From Sesamum alatum (Eukaryota > Streptophyta > Magnoliopsida > Lamiales > Pedaliaceae), in assembly GCA_034509735.1 (NCBI GenBank), contig JACGWO010000012.1, forward strand, positions 24,085,188 to 24,149,187: 64,000 nucleotides of DNA, given 5' to 3'. The notes below the pieces were generated by a model. The model saw nothing but the letters and a program-made list of their open reading frames with translations. It was not told the DNA's origin and ran no database searches. Below are positions 27,456 to 39,860 of this stretch, piece after piece (positions within the stretch are counted from its first letter, which is position 1; each line of letters starts with the position of its first letter). Position numbers and translations under genes: made by a program.

Positions 27456-27574
27456 TATATCAAAAGTGATAATTGATGTCCATTGCAATATAGCTCTAAT
27501 CTATTCAAACATATGGCTCAAGATTCAGTTTAAGTCTAAACTAAACGCAAAAGTTAATGAGAACAAATTGTATA

Positions 27575-27996
27575 GGGTAAATTACAACCACCTCCCCTGA
27601 AATTTTACATAATTACAAATACTCTCTTGTTATTTGAAAAATTATAAATATCCCCTACAGTTTGTAATTTTTAACCAAAGGTCTGAAATTAACCATTTTG
27701 CCCTTGATCTTTTTTATTAAAATTGTAGAAAAATCAAGGCAAATTGCATTATTGATTATCTATGTAAAAAACTTAAGAAACCTCCCATAGACATTGTAGT
27801 TCCAAAAAAAATTTAAGAATTAAATAAAAGATAATTCAGTGCATAAGAACATTTTGGTCAATTCATCCATAAAAATGAATGGAAATAAATTATTTGTTAG
27901 ATAATTGCAAATCTCAAAGAAGTATTTATAATTTTTCAAATAATAAGGAAATATTTATAATTATAGCAAATCCAGCAGAGGTAGTTGTAAATACCC
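27575..27996. mobile_element. Mutator-like MITE, subfamily 1
   Basis: Begins GGGTAAATTACAACCACC and ends with the inverted motif GTAGTTGTAAATACCC. It is flanked by a perfect 9-bp duplication AATTGTATA at 27566-27574 and 27997-28005. The terminal arms resemble those of the copies at 31130, 37928 and 56593. Nine-bp duplications with long inverted ends are the hallmark of Mutator-like elements. No transposase is present. Confidence 0.93.
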
Positions 27997-28228
27997 AATT
28001 GTATAAGATGATACTTCAAACCAAAAATTCTTCTTTCCTTATAAGCTGTCAAGATTTGTTCTCTTACTAGAAAAACAAAGTGTCACATAAGGGTTGGCTT
28101 TTCTTTTTCTTTCTTTGTTTCTTTTCTTATTTTTTCCTTTTTTGTGGGGGGTTGGGGGAAGGAATGTACGTTCTTTTCCAGTATCTGTTCCTGAAATCTT
28201 TGTAAAAATGCTACCAGAGGAAACTTTA

Positions 28229-30970
28229 TCAGAACAAAGAGCCATCATCTTCATCACCAGCAAAGAGTTCATCCAACTGTTCATCTGTCCACTGTGGCAG
28301 AGAGGTTTTTGATATCGGAGGTTGCCTTTGCATCTGAACTTCATCAGTTCTTTGAATCTCTTCACAATCACCTTTCCCAACTGGATTGGTTATATTGTTA
28401 GTATCATTGAGGAGGCTGCCTTCTGAATTACCGTTTTTTCTACTTGTCTCACTGCTGTTCACAAACTCGACGTGGTCAGCAGTAATCCTAGTTCCGGTCA
28501 TTTGTTGAGGTACTTCTTCACAGGCATCTTGGCTTAAACTTTTATGCTCTCTCCAGGCTGCACTTTCACTGATGGTGACTCTGCTTTGAACACTTCCAGA
28601 GAAAAGATTCTGCCTCTGGATGACACTAAAAGTTTGCAAATTCTGAGCCTCTCTCGTGCGTTGTGTCTCCTCAATGTCTTCCATTGTGACATTTTGCATA
28701 GTGGACATCTCCATGGTTTTGGCTTTTCCACAATGTTCTGAGATGCATCAAGTGTACAAAAATTTAGATAGATTGTCTGTCTTTGAGCAAAGGCTTTCAG
28801 CTGTTTAAACGTCCAGGTGAAAAACAGATTCTAGAAAGTTCTCAAGTTCTGGCAAAGTAGAGTTCGCGGATAAAATAAACTCTGTGACGTACCAATACCA
28901 GGATCAGCATATTGGACAGGATATGCAGAGTCTTGAAGTTTTGAAGTTGAGCAACTGTCTTGGTTGAATACCTGCAGATACAACCAATGGAAGCAGTGAG
29001 AAAGAGAGATATACAAGCAAATAACTAGTCAAAAACACATATGTTGAGAGTGTCAATGGGACTGTCTAATACTGTTATATCATGCTAGAGCAAGTGGACA
29101 ACAAGCTCAAGAAAACTCTGTCAAGAATACAAGTGTGAAATATGGCGTGAACAATAGATACTATGCGTCCACTGCAACCGAGCAAACTGCTCTCCAAAAG
29201 ACTTGCGCAGATACGGCCTGCTGGACTTATAGTTGATGCTTTCTGTTATGAGTATACTACAACGAAGTTTCCCTACAACGTTTAATTATGTGACAAATAG
29301 AGACCACCAGAATAGTTGGGTTAAAATCATTGTAGAGGGAGAAGTTGAATGATAAAATAGTAAACTGCATTTGCTGCAGCCACAGCAATGAAGTTTCTTG
29401 GTTATATAATTTTATCACATTGACCATTTCATAATAAAAACATGCTGGAAAACAAATTGCACCTTCACCAAATTCCTCAGCGTTATATTGAGATAGTGTG
29501 CTGACCTTACAGGAGCAAAAACAGCAACCTGAAAGACAAATTCTCATCAGTTGCTGAATATAAAAACAACACTAAACCAAAGCACAATCTGCTGAAAAAT
29601 AGTCCGATTACAGCATCATCATACTCCTGCAAGAAACAGAATATAGATTTGGATTGTACCTCCCGAAGTATTAAAACTGACCCCATAGAGATGTTCTTTC
29701 CAAACTCACTTTCAGAGAGGACCTTGTGATGAATGCTAGCACCAACTGTACCTGTAGGGTCCTAAGTTTGGAAATGATCAAGTCAGTAACATATTATTAT
29801 CATTATTTGCAATTATTAGTATGCCCTCCTCATACCTTCAACAACACCATCAGACCCCCATGACCATTTTGTGTGCATGACTTGACAACAGCCACAACCT
29901 AACACCAGAAAATCAAACAACTGAATATAACCATACAGAAACATCAGATATAGCTTAAGCAAACAATCAGGTTACATGTTGTCAGCGCGTGAACAAGAAA
30001 ACTCTGACCAAAACTGTTTTTACCTTACTATTTTATCACTCCTCTAATCAAAACCATATACTTTTTAAAATTATAGGCCACGCATCTCATTTGTGACTTC
30101 TATTCTCCATTTAAGAATCAATTTAGGCTTCCCTTCACTCAGCTATTTCAGTTTCAACTTTGCCTATACCAGTAATCTGGTGCTTCCGCCTTCTGAAATA
30201 TTATTTGTAACCACCTATATAACCATCAAATGCATATCCCAATCTCTCTCTTAAATCAAACTTTTTGTTGGCGTGCAGTGCCTTTCTTGAGAAATCTTAT
30301 TTAATACCTGAACAACCTTCCCAGCATTCAGGCATTTCTTGATAGAGCTGATAGGTGTACTTCGGACCACACCAGCTTCAGCACCTACAAAAAAGAAACA
30401 CGGCTTACATTACCATCCACTACATCGAGAAACAAACAAATTAATCAGACAAACAAGAATTATACTTATGCAAAGACAGGCATACAAGCTATCAAAGCAT
30501 AAAAGAATTCAATAAATTAGAATTCTAGAGGAAATTATCACCGTACCGAGGAATTCGAGCGCAGAAAGCCAAGGACGGCCAGCGAAGTCATCATCAAATT
30601 CCGCAGTGTCTTCCATTGCCCTCCGTATATAATCTTGTGTAGAAATTACTCCATTACTATGATTGCTAGTACCGTTAAGGTCCTCGCCGCTACCCTCCCG
30701 ATTGTTGGAAAAATTCTGACTCTGACAGTCCAGATTTTTGCGAAGAATCGCCGCTTGAACTGCTCCGGCGGGGCCAGGAATAGAGCGGTGGCGCGAAGTG
30801 GAAGGCGGTGGTTGCTGTTGCAGTTGTTCGTGCGTGGCAGGTGATTGGGGAAGAGGATTTGCAGCAGCAGTGGTGGTAGGGGAGGGGGAACGGCGGCGTT
30901 TGCAAGCGCGGAGGAGAGATGGGAGGTCGGAATCGTCTAGATCTAAAGCTTCCCATGGCTCCGCCTCCAT
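28229..30970 (-). CDS. HROB: HROB-like homologous recombination OB-fold protein
   Basis: Complete gene. Exons on the minus strand: 30970-30547, 30384-30308, 29898-29836, 29761-29660, 29528-29463, 28971-28893, 28737-28229; 1320 nt, 439 residues plus TGA, all junctions in frame. The N-terminus is low-complexity and acidic then basic (DDSDLPSLLRACKRRRSPSP). The conserved core begins at about residue 133 with GRPWLSALEFLG, then STPISSIKKCLNAGK, VVAVVKSCTQNGHGGLMVLL, KDPTGTVGASIHHKVLSESE and VFAPVRSAHYLNITLRN, an OB-fold matching the animal HROB (C17orf53/MCM8IP) pattern. The C-terminal half is poorly conserved but ends in an acidic WTDEQLDELFAGDEDDG motif. In animals HROB loads the MCM8-MCM9 helicase during recombination repair; the same role here is inference from homology. 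Confidence 0.88.
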
Positions 30971-33157
30971 TGTTTTGAGTGTTTCATTTGGAGGGAAACT
31001 CTGTAAAGGGTTAAATGCAGAAAACCTCCTCGTGTTTATCGAAATTGCAAAACAACCCCTTATGACATGATAATAGTCTAAAACTCCCCTTTTGACATTG
31101 GATTGAAAAACAAATCAAATTATTCGATAGGGTAAATTACAGCTAATTCCCTTGAGGTTTGATATAATTATAAATACCTCTTGTTGTTTGAAAAATTATA
31201 AATACCTCTGAGTTTGTAATTTGTAATCAAATGCCTGAAATTGATCATTTTGGCTTGAATTTTTAGTTAAAATTGTTGAAAAATCAATCGAGTCAAATTA
31301 CATTATTACTCCTATATGTCAAAAACTTAAGAGACCTTTCCCTACACATTGTAGTTCAAAAAATTTTAAAAATAATTCAATTTGCATAAGGGCATTTCAG
31401 CCAATTAACTCATAAAAATGGATGAAAATGGGTTATTTTTTAGGCGGTTACAAACCTTAAGGGGGTATTTGTAATTTTTCAATAATAAGAGAGTATTTGT
31501 AATTATAGCAAACCTCAAAGGAGATAACTGTAATTTACCCTATTCGATACTTGATTGAAGTCGATCCATTAAAACTTGTTTGAATTCGACTTGTTAAATT
31601 TAACAAACCAAATTTTAGTAAATTTTTTGTCCGATAAGTTTTTGAGTTCGGCTTGAACTCGGTTCGATAGGTGCAAAAAAGAAAAAAAAAACTTAAAAAT
31701 ATCAATTTCGATTAATATTTGATTCAATTAAAGCTCGTTTGAATTAGATTAGATTAATAATCAAATCAAATTCAAAAACAATTTTTCAAGCTCGATAATA
31801 ATTCTAACAAGCTTGAATAATGATGTGTTCGACTTGATTCGGATCATTGACAACCTTATTGTGATGTGAATATAGTCTAAAACTCTGTTTGTGTGAAATA
31901 AAGTCCATATATTCTCTACTTATCGGTGTGCCCTTGGTATTTTTTTATGCTATCTGTTTTTAGTAGTTGTTGGGTTTTAATAAATAAATAAGAATCGTTG
32001 GATGTGTTCAACTTTAACAACTACTAAATTTGAACATTTAGAGATGAATAATAGTTCAAAATTTGAAAATTTTTATTATATATATATATATTTGTGTGTT
32101 ATTGCAAAATAATAATAAATAGATAATTTAAGATCTGTACAATAGATGTACTTCAAGAGGGCATGTCCTTCATGAGATAGGCCTATTTAGGCGGACATTA
32201 AAATTAGAGGGGTATTTTTAAATTTTCAGACAACAAGGGATAACAAATGCATGTGGTAAATTTTAAAATTTGTGATGAATTTTCAAAAAAATTATTGTAA
32301 AAAGCCATAACGAATAAGCCCTTTTTTATATCTAGCGTAAGGGATTGGACTTTCCCGAATGACGTTTATAATTAAGTACTAACTAAATTGACTTAGTCCT
32401 TAAAAAAAAAGCAAAAGGAAAATATATTTTTTGTAAAATTAAAATGAATTATCAAACCAAAACTTTATTATATATTTTCACTGAAAACTGAAAACTGAAA
32501 ATGAAAATACAAACAAACAACGATTGATGCAAAGACAGGCCAGGCCGGCTTTCTCGTCATTCTAACACCACTATTAAATTCAAGAAACGTAGTACCGTCG
32601 AACAATTAGGCGTATGTTTCATATGATTGCGACAATTGTTCACCTTAATTTTCACAAAAATCTTCATCAACTTCCCCATCTATATATATATAATAATGTG
32701 TTTTCGCTCTTTCTCCCATATATATTATAACAAATAAAACACAACATATATATAATTGAAAGCTTTATTTGATCTCTCTCTTCTCACTCTTCTTTCCGTT
32801 TCTCCAAAGGATACCTCCACAAAAGTAAGTTCCCACAATCCCCCATCCCATGCATGCATGCATCACCACATTCTTGATTTTTTTTTTTTTTATTCCCTTT
32901 AAATCAAATTTGATCGGATCCATATACAAAAGTTGTTTATCAAGGCATTGCTGACGAAGCCGAGACTTCATGACTATAAAATATTGTTCTTTATACGTGG
33001 ATAATAGTTGTCGATTATGTGATATCGATATTGATTATTAGTATATTGATTGGGTGCAGAGAGGATCAAGAAAGTGATTGAGTTGGGGAGAAGAGAAATT
33101 AAGAGAGAAGTGGTGAAATTAAGGCTATAATTAATTAAGAAAAAGAAAAAAAGATCG
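30971..33157. other. Divergent spacer between HROB and the C2 gene
   Basis: About 2.2 kb with both promoters. A Mutator-like MITE fills 31130-31540. The stretch 31560-31860 is older dispersed-repeat material rich in CTTGATT and GAATTC-type words. Sequence upstream of the C2 gene has TATA-like tracts at 32680-32695 and 32719-32755 and a poly-T run at 32880-32891. No gene is supported. Confidence 0.6.
31130..31540. mobile_element. Mutator-like MITE, subfamily 1, upstream of HROB
   Basis: Terminal inverted repeats of about 95 bases: left end GGGTAAATTACAGCTAATTC, right end reverse-complemented GGGTAAATTACAGTTATCTC. Perfect 9-bp duplication TATTCGATA at 31121-31129 and 31541-31549. The element begins 160 bases upstream of the HROB start codon. 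No coding capacity. Confidence 0.95.
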
Positions 33158-34776
33158 ATGGTGATGGGTGGTGGCGATGCTGAAAGTAGCCCCCAGAAAT
33201 CGACGACGATAGACGCACTGTTGGGACTGCTGAGGATTAGAGTGAAGAGAGGTATTAATCTTGCTGTTCGTGATGTCCGCAGCAGTGATCCCTATGTTGT
33301 TGTCAAGATGGGCAAACAGGTAACTTTCATTTATGTCTTTTTTCATTTATAACATCATTTTTTACTACAGTTAATTATCATAGTTATAAATAAAAATATA
33401 TTATGGTAGATATTAATTAATTAACCGCGACTGCACAACGATTATTAATCGTTGCTCCTGTAAGCGAGGTCAAAACATTTGCTAGAACGAAAATTGTGGT
33501 AAATATTTTGATCATATGTAAATCATGGCAAATGTTGATTTATGGTGTCGAGAATAATTATTATTATTTTTTTTCCGGTGAATTAGATTGCATAACTTCT
33601 CATTTTAATAAAGAAATGGAATCCATGAATTTTTTAAAAACGGGCATCATAATCTCGTGATACGGGAGACAGTGAGCTTCTCTTGTGATCAAATTTGATT
33701 TGAACTTTTGGCATTTGCAGTTTGTAAGATTAGATTTGAATGATGTTTGTGATGCAGAGGTTGAAGACTCGTGTTATCAATAAGGATATTAATCCGGAAT
33801 GGAATGAGGACTTGACTCTTTCTGTTGCTGATCCTAATGACCCGGTTTCTATTGTGAGTCACCCTCCTATTTAGTTGTTAATTACTTTCACCATATATAT
33901 ATATATATAATTGTGATGTGATCACATCTGTTTTTTAATTAAGAAATTAAGATATATATATATATATATGAAATAGGGGTTTGTATTTTGATGCTCAGTT
34001 TAAGAAGAGTTATCCTGAATGTTCAATTGTAATGTGGTTGGTAGAGATTGGACTTAGCGAGGAATCTGCACGAAACAGAGGATTAAATGTGTTGAGTTTT
34101 TTTTTTTAATTTTGAGATCATTTTGAATATTCCGTAAATTATAGGACTAAATGTGTCGAGTGTTCTCAATTTTGGGATCATTATGAAAATTCTGTAAAAT
34201 ATAGGACTAAACGTATCGAATTTTCAGAAAGTTGGGACCATTTTGAAAGTCTTGCAAAATATAGGACTAAATATGTCGAGTTTTATCAATTTTGAGATCA
34301 TTTTGTTGAGTTTTCACAATTTTAAGACCATTTTGAAAATCGCGTATAGCAGAGGAATAAGTGTGTTAAACCCCTTATCCTACGGGACTAAAAGTGTTTT
34401 TTGCCTTGAATATATCTATCATTAGAAAAAAAATATATAATTATGGTTCTGCAATGTCTATATTTTGATACAATGATTCCAGACGGTATTCGACCACGAC
34501 ACTTTCAGCCCAGATGACCCGATGGGTGATGCAGAGTTTGATATTAAACAATTCTTGGAAGCAGTGAGGATGCAACATGATGACATTCCAGATGGTACCA
34601 TAATCGCAACAATACAACCACGTCGGGCCAATTGCCTGGCCGAAGAGAGCTCCATCATGTGGATAGGCGGGCAAGTGATACAGGACATGTGCCTCAGACT
34701 CAAAAACGTCGAGTGTGGTGAACTTGAAATTCAGCTCCAGTGGATCAACCTTCCCACTGGAGGCAAATCCGCCTAG
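33158..34776 (+). CDS. CAR-type C2-domain protein (C2-domain ABA-related family)
   Basis: Complete gene. Exons 33158-33319, 33758-33853 and 34483-34776 give 552 nt, 183 residues plus TAG, the usual CAR size. One C2 domain fills most of the protein: LLGLLRIRVKRGINLAVRDV, then SSDPYVVVKMGKQ, NPEWNEDLTLSV and FDHDTFSPDDPMGDAEFDI. Calcium-binding aspartates are present in RDVRSSDPY and in FDHDTFSPDD. The C-terminal part (IWLQ-like region, here EIQLQWINLP) matches CAR proteins, which bind membranes in a calcium-dependent way and recruit PYR/PYL abscisic-acid receptors or act as small GAPs; I cannot tell which member this is. I used ATG 33158; an in-frame ATG two codons later is also possible. Confidence 0.93.
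34078..34370 (+). repeat. About 60-bp imperfect tandem repeat in C2-gene intron 2
   Basis: Four to five units, each opening AGGACTAAATGTGTCGAGT or a variant and closing with a TTTTGAAAATTCTGTAAAAT variant. Units begin near 34080, 34143, 34203 and 34263, with a partial fifth. It lies wholly within intron 2, 110-400 bases upstream of exon 3. Confidence 0.85.
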
Positions 34777-35182
34777 ACGATCAATCGATATATATATATA
34801 TATATTATCGTTACTTGTATTTCTGTTATCCTCTATTGATTTATCTTTATCTGGTTGATAAAATTCCATGTTTAATTTTTTTAAAGGGTTTATTTTGTAG
34901 GTGAAGTTGCAGTAGTAAAAGTGCCTTGGATTACATTATATGTGGATGAGGCATATTAATTTGTAGCTTACTAAGTATACATGGGGATAACATATGTGTT
35001 GTTGCCAGTAATTAAACAATATGTACGTACATGCATTAATACATGCAAAAAATATATGTACAATAAAAGTATAATAGAAATTATTATTTGTTTTGTTTTT
35101 ATTCTAATTACTCGAATGAGGACGACGGGGCCCATTTTATTTTTTTCCTTTAGGAAGCCGTCAATTGAAACCGAATGCTGGG

Positions 35183-35430
35183 TTGCGAAGTGGATTTTTT
35201 GTTGCAAATCGCATTCCATCTCTTACTCCATTGAACATACACATTGGATTTTCAGTTGCAAATCACATTCCATCTTTTACTCCATTCAACATATACATAC
35301 TGTGTGTATGAAATCTTTTCCTAAATAAAATACATGATGTCGTCTTTATACACGTGATTTGTGTATATTGAATGAAGTATGGGAAGGAATACGATTTGCA
35401 ACCCGAAATCCTATCTAGTTTTGGTGACTT
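35183..35430. mobile_element. Foldback repeat
   Basis: Two direct copies of a roughly 53-base segment (35195-35247 and 35248-35300; both contain GTTGCAAATC, CATTCCATC and TACTCCATT) are followed by an inverted copy at about 35345-35415 (TTGAATGAAGTATGGGAAGG, GATTTGCAACCC). The arrangement could fold into a long hairpin. No clear target duplication. Confidence 0.6.
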
Positions 35431-35979
35431 TTATAACTTTCAAATTCCTCTTAAAAGTCGAACTTTGGGAAAACGTTACTTAGGTTGAGAAATCTTCTTT
35501 CTCTCCCTCACATTTATATATAGGATGAGATTTTTCAACCTAAGTTATATTTTTTCAACGTGGGATAATTAGCCATTTTTAATAGAGTAAATTGCAATCT
35601 ATTTATCTGTGATATGAGAAATAGGTGAATAACTTCATTATGGACAATAAAACACTAATTTACCTCCCTCAATGTTTAAAAATGATGCATAATATCCCCT
35701 TCAAGCGAGCGGTATTGTGCACGAGGGAATTTTCCTTTTTATTTTTTTTTATTTTTGTCTTTATTCCCCAACCACCGAATTATATCTAATATAACATCAA
35801 TGGTTCATATTTTATATTTAGTAATCTATGATCCAGATCAAATATTACTTAAAATCTATGGTCAACATCTTATCTTTCCAAATCAATGTTTGAAATTTAT
35901 TTTCACATGTGTAATTGATATATAAAATTAGAAAATAATAAACACAAACAATATAAAAAAAAAAAGGAGAAACTGTCAT

Positions 35980-36080
35980 CTTCCTTCCCTCGCCTCCACC
36001 TCCCTCCACGATCTGCCTCCCTGCCTCCCCCTCCCCCTCACCTCTCTCTCCGCCTTCACCTCCTCCTCTCCCTCCGCCTG
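35980..36080 (+). repeat. Homopyrimidine tract
   Basis: About 100 bases almost entirely C and T, with repeated CCTCC and CCTCCC words and only a few interruptions. It could form triplex or H-DNA structure, and its purine complement reads as GGAG repeats. No coding meaning seen. Confidence 0.85.
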
Positions 36081-37496
36081 TTTCTCTAAATATTAAAAAA
36101 GAAATCTTCATAATTTCTCTTCCCCTAGTAAGTAATTGATGCAACCAAATATGCTCAAATCTATCGGATCATGTTTGTACCTCCCGGCTTTTGTAAAATT
36201 TCTAATTAAATAGAATCTGCAAATAATATTAACATTTCAATGCTTAAATTAGTACGATAAATATAAAAAATAATAATAGTCAATTGCCAAGAAAAATTGC
36301 AACGTGTATTTCAATGTGTGAAATGTCAAAGCAAAAGTTATCGATCTTACTTCTTGGATTAGCCATTTATTGGAGTTATTTGGATATGATAAGATAAATT
36401 TAATTTGACTTCCCAAAGAACTAGTAGTCAGTGTTCTTTAAAAGGCCACGCAAATGCAGGGTCCATACGACTAATTATAACGTAGGCTCGATCACTTTTG
36501 GCTGATCATAGCTGGACACTCCTCCCAAGTACAATGGAGGTCGTCAACTTAGGCCATGGGCCTTTCTTGATCACCTAGTGACACTATCCAGATAAGTCGT
36601 GGGGTTGGTCCACACATGTCTTCTCTCGGCTGTTGGGCCATCCAACTGGGTTGGTTGGCCCACTCATTCTTGGACTAGTTGGGCTTATAGGTTCTTTGTA
36701 AAATGAAAGCATTAGCACTGATTTGAAATTTTCACGGTATTTTATTTAATAAAAATAAAATTTCTGAGATTTTTTTAAAAAATATCTTGGAGAACAAACT
36801 ATATCAGAAGAGACGATTTAAACGTCTTAACTAAATGAACAAAACAGAAAACTGTAAAATCTCAAAGTTTTAAAATTAAATTTTGTAATAGTTGATACAT
36901 AAAATGCATTTGAAAGAAACTAATTCCAAAATTGAATATCCATAAATAAAAATACCCATAATATAAGAAGACCAAGAGTAATTTATCCAAGAAAGAGTAA
37001 AAATTAAAAATAATACCTTTTTGGACAAAAAAAATTGATAGAATGAATATTTTAGATTAAAAAATATTTTGATGGGCTTTTAAATATTCTTGATTCTCCC
37101 TAGAAAATATAAAACACTCAACCTACTCATATTATTTCTAGATGAACAAAAGTAGTATTTGTACAATTAATTAAATCTATAAGTATGAAAATAAAAAGAA
37201 TTAATTAACATCATTTTAATCCAACAGATAAGAGTGAAAAAATTGTCACTCTATCGAAGTCCAATATTTCAAAAATGAAAGCCAAGATTTAGTTATCCAA
37301 TCAAAGTAATTAACGACAAAACGTCGATAATTTCAAGACTAACCCTCCTTTATTCAATTCATGTTTACACCAAAATCATGAAAAGTGGTCCTAAATCCCT
37401 AATATCTATCTCTTCTTAACCTTATATTATAATATATAAATATTTGGAGTAGAAAAATGAAATCTTTTTAGAAAACCTAAGTAAAAAATTAAAAAA

Positions 37497-37520
37497 GGGG
37501 GGGGGGGGGGGGGGGGGGGG
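37497..37520 (+). repeat. Poly-G run of 24
   Basis: An uninterrupted run of 24 guanines in otherwise AT-rich spacer. Such runs are rare in plant DNA and prone to assembly or polymerase error; the length should not be trusted exactly. Confidence 0.9.
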
Positions 37521-37927
37521 CTTTATTTAATTATCCCATGGGATAAGAGACAAAAAGATGACTTCCCTCAAAGTAATAAAAAAATTGCATGCCCTTTAAC
37601 AATCTAATTGAAACCCTAAATCCATACCCTAATTCCCAAATTTCCACACCAATTTGTGCAGTTCAAAGATAATGTCTAGGGTTTATAACTCCAAGAAGGT
37701 TTGTACATCTGACACGCCAATCTTTGCTCCCCACCCCTAATTTCATCTTTCGTGGAAGGTCCTAATTGAATTTTTTATTTTTTTATTTTTTTTGGAATTT
37801 CACCAATATTATTTGTATGTAGACTCTATGTTAAGGGTCCAAGTATCAATGGGGGGATGTTAAAATGCAAAAAAAATAAAATATTGTATTAATAATAAAA
37901 TATTAATTAGTGATACTTTTAAAATTA

Positions 37928-38358
37928 GGGTAAATTACAGTTTTCTCCGCTAAGGTTTGGCATAATTATAAATACTCCTCATTGTTTGAAAAATTATAAA
38001 TACCCTCCCTGAGGTTTGTAACTGTCTAACAAATAACGCATTTTCATCCATATAAATGGATGAACTGGCCAAATTGCCCTTATGTAAACTGATTTATTCT
38101 TAATTTTTTTTGAATTTTTTTTGGAGTACAATGCGCAGGGAGAGGTTTCTTAAGTTTTTTTACGCAGAGGATCAATAATGTAATTTGACTCGGTTGATTT
38201 TTTTTTTACAATTTTAACTAAAAATTCAAGGGCAGAATGGTCTATTTAAGGCATTTTGTTAAAAATTACAAACTTCGGGGAGGTATTTGTAATTTTTCAA
38301 CAACGATGGGATATTTGTAATTATATCAAACCTTAGGGAATATGATTGTAATTTACCC
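37928..38358. mobile_element. Mutator-like MITE, subfamily 1
   Basis: Starts GGGTAAATTACAGTTTTC and ends ATTGTAATTTACCC. Perfect 9-bp duplication TTAAAATTA at 37919-37927 and 38359-38367. Internal words such as GTTTGAAAAATTATAAATA and AATTTTTCAACAA match the other subfamily-1 copies. Confidence 0.94.
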
Positions 38359-39102
38359 TTAAAATTATATGCTCTAGAATTAATATATTTGAACTTACTA
38401 TCGTATAATATCAAAGTCGGCCAAAATTATGCATAAAGTTTGTATCATATACAACTATTGACACATTTACGGCGATAACTTAATGATATATAAATATAAT
38501 GACTGTTACATTTATTGTTACTATACTGTTATTATATATTTATCATTAATTAATTAATCTTCAATACTGACGAATTTATGCTCAATGTTTCAGTTCACTA
38601 AATATTATCAGTCATAAATTTTAAATTAATATCATCATTATTAAAATTATCAAAGTGATTATAATGACTAAATGACCGAATAAATTTTCTTATTTAATGC
38701 ATATAATTAGTATTTTTTTTTAATCATGATTTGGATGGCCAATCTCATAGCTGAAGCTTCTATTTTTATATTTCAATTGAATGCACGCTTGTGTGGGCTT
38801 TTTATAACTTCTAGAACAAATTCTTCTTTAATTTAATTAAATTATTATTTTATAATCATATTATATCTTTGAAGATAATCTTGTAGGAATGTGGTAGGTA
38901 TGCTACTTGGTAGCCGCCAATGAGGATTTTTTCCCCCATTTTTATTGGTACTTGGGAAGTTTATTCAATCGATATTGAGGAGTTCATTGAAAATAAGCAA
39001 TGCCTACTAATCAAATTGATTTATTTATTTTTTGGTTAATTACATTTGCATAATTAATTATATTGTCGATAATTTATATAAAATGTTATTAAATTAGAAG
39101 TT

Positions 39103-39133
<31 letters not shown>

Positions 39134-39783
39134 TTTGTTAAAATTTGTATTTTTTTGTTCAACCTCTAACGGTAAGGGTACAATTGTTAAGAGAGAACTT
39201 TCGGGGGAGTGCAAGTATAACTTCAAAAGGATTTTTTTAGAAAAAAGTGTTCATTATGTTTGGTTTCGTTTTTGGAATGTTTTGTTTTATTTTGTGGAGA
39301 TAGCGAGAGAAAAAATAAATAAATGTGTGTTAGAGATATGATGTATGTTTGGATATGTTTTTGGAGTTAATTTTAAATAGTGTAAAAAATATATTATATG
39401 TATTGGTGTTGTATATTTGGAGACAAAAAACACTGTTCATTGTCAATTCACGTCTCTTATATATATTTTTATATATGTATATAGTAATATTTATTTTTTT
39501 GTACGTATTGTGTTGTATATTGAGAGACAAAAAATATTGTCCATTGTTAAATCACGTCTCTTTTATATATTTTTAATTTTCGTACAATTTTTTTTTTTCG
39601 AGTGGGATAGAAATGCATATGGAATCTTATTAGGTTTTAATTAAAAAAAAATATGAGAAAAATAAGTTTATTTAAATTCGGCTCAGGTATAGGCAAGATG
39701 TACAAGAATAAAGAAGATTTGGTCCGGCCCACATTCAGCCCATTTTAATGTTTAGGTTCCTTTTATTTAATTTGTCTGTAAAC

Positions 39784-39796
39784 AGATTGGATAAGT

Positions 39797-39837
<41 letters not shown>

Positions 39838-39860
39838 ATAAATAGATTGGATAAGTGGTT
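39784..39860 (+). repeat. Poly-T tract between direct repeats
   Basis: A run of 38 T (39799-39836) lies between two copies of AGATTGGATAAGTGGTT, at 39784-39800 and 39844-39860. The period is exactly 60. It resembles a retroposition target duplication around a bare poly-A tail in reverse orientation; slippage-driven duplication is the alternative. Confidence 0.85.

Larger units (their letters stand above)
24520..28228. other. Convergent spacer between TOC64 and HROB
   Basis: About 3.7 kb between two convergent genes. The first kilobase is TOC64 3' UTR and downstream sequence with no gene. From 25600 it is AT-rich and carries a possible eroded MITE around 26120-26475, a TRIM retrotransposon at 27059-27455 and a Mutator-like MITE at 27575-27996. 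No protein-coding gene is supported. Confidence 0.65.

Noticed and set aside
30690..31070. Open frames overlapping the first exon of HROB in other frames
   Set aside because: Low-complexity products arising from the Pro/Gln-rich N-terminal code of HROB.
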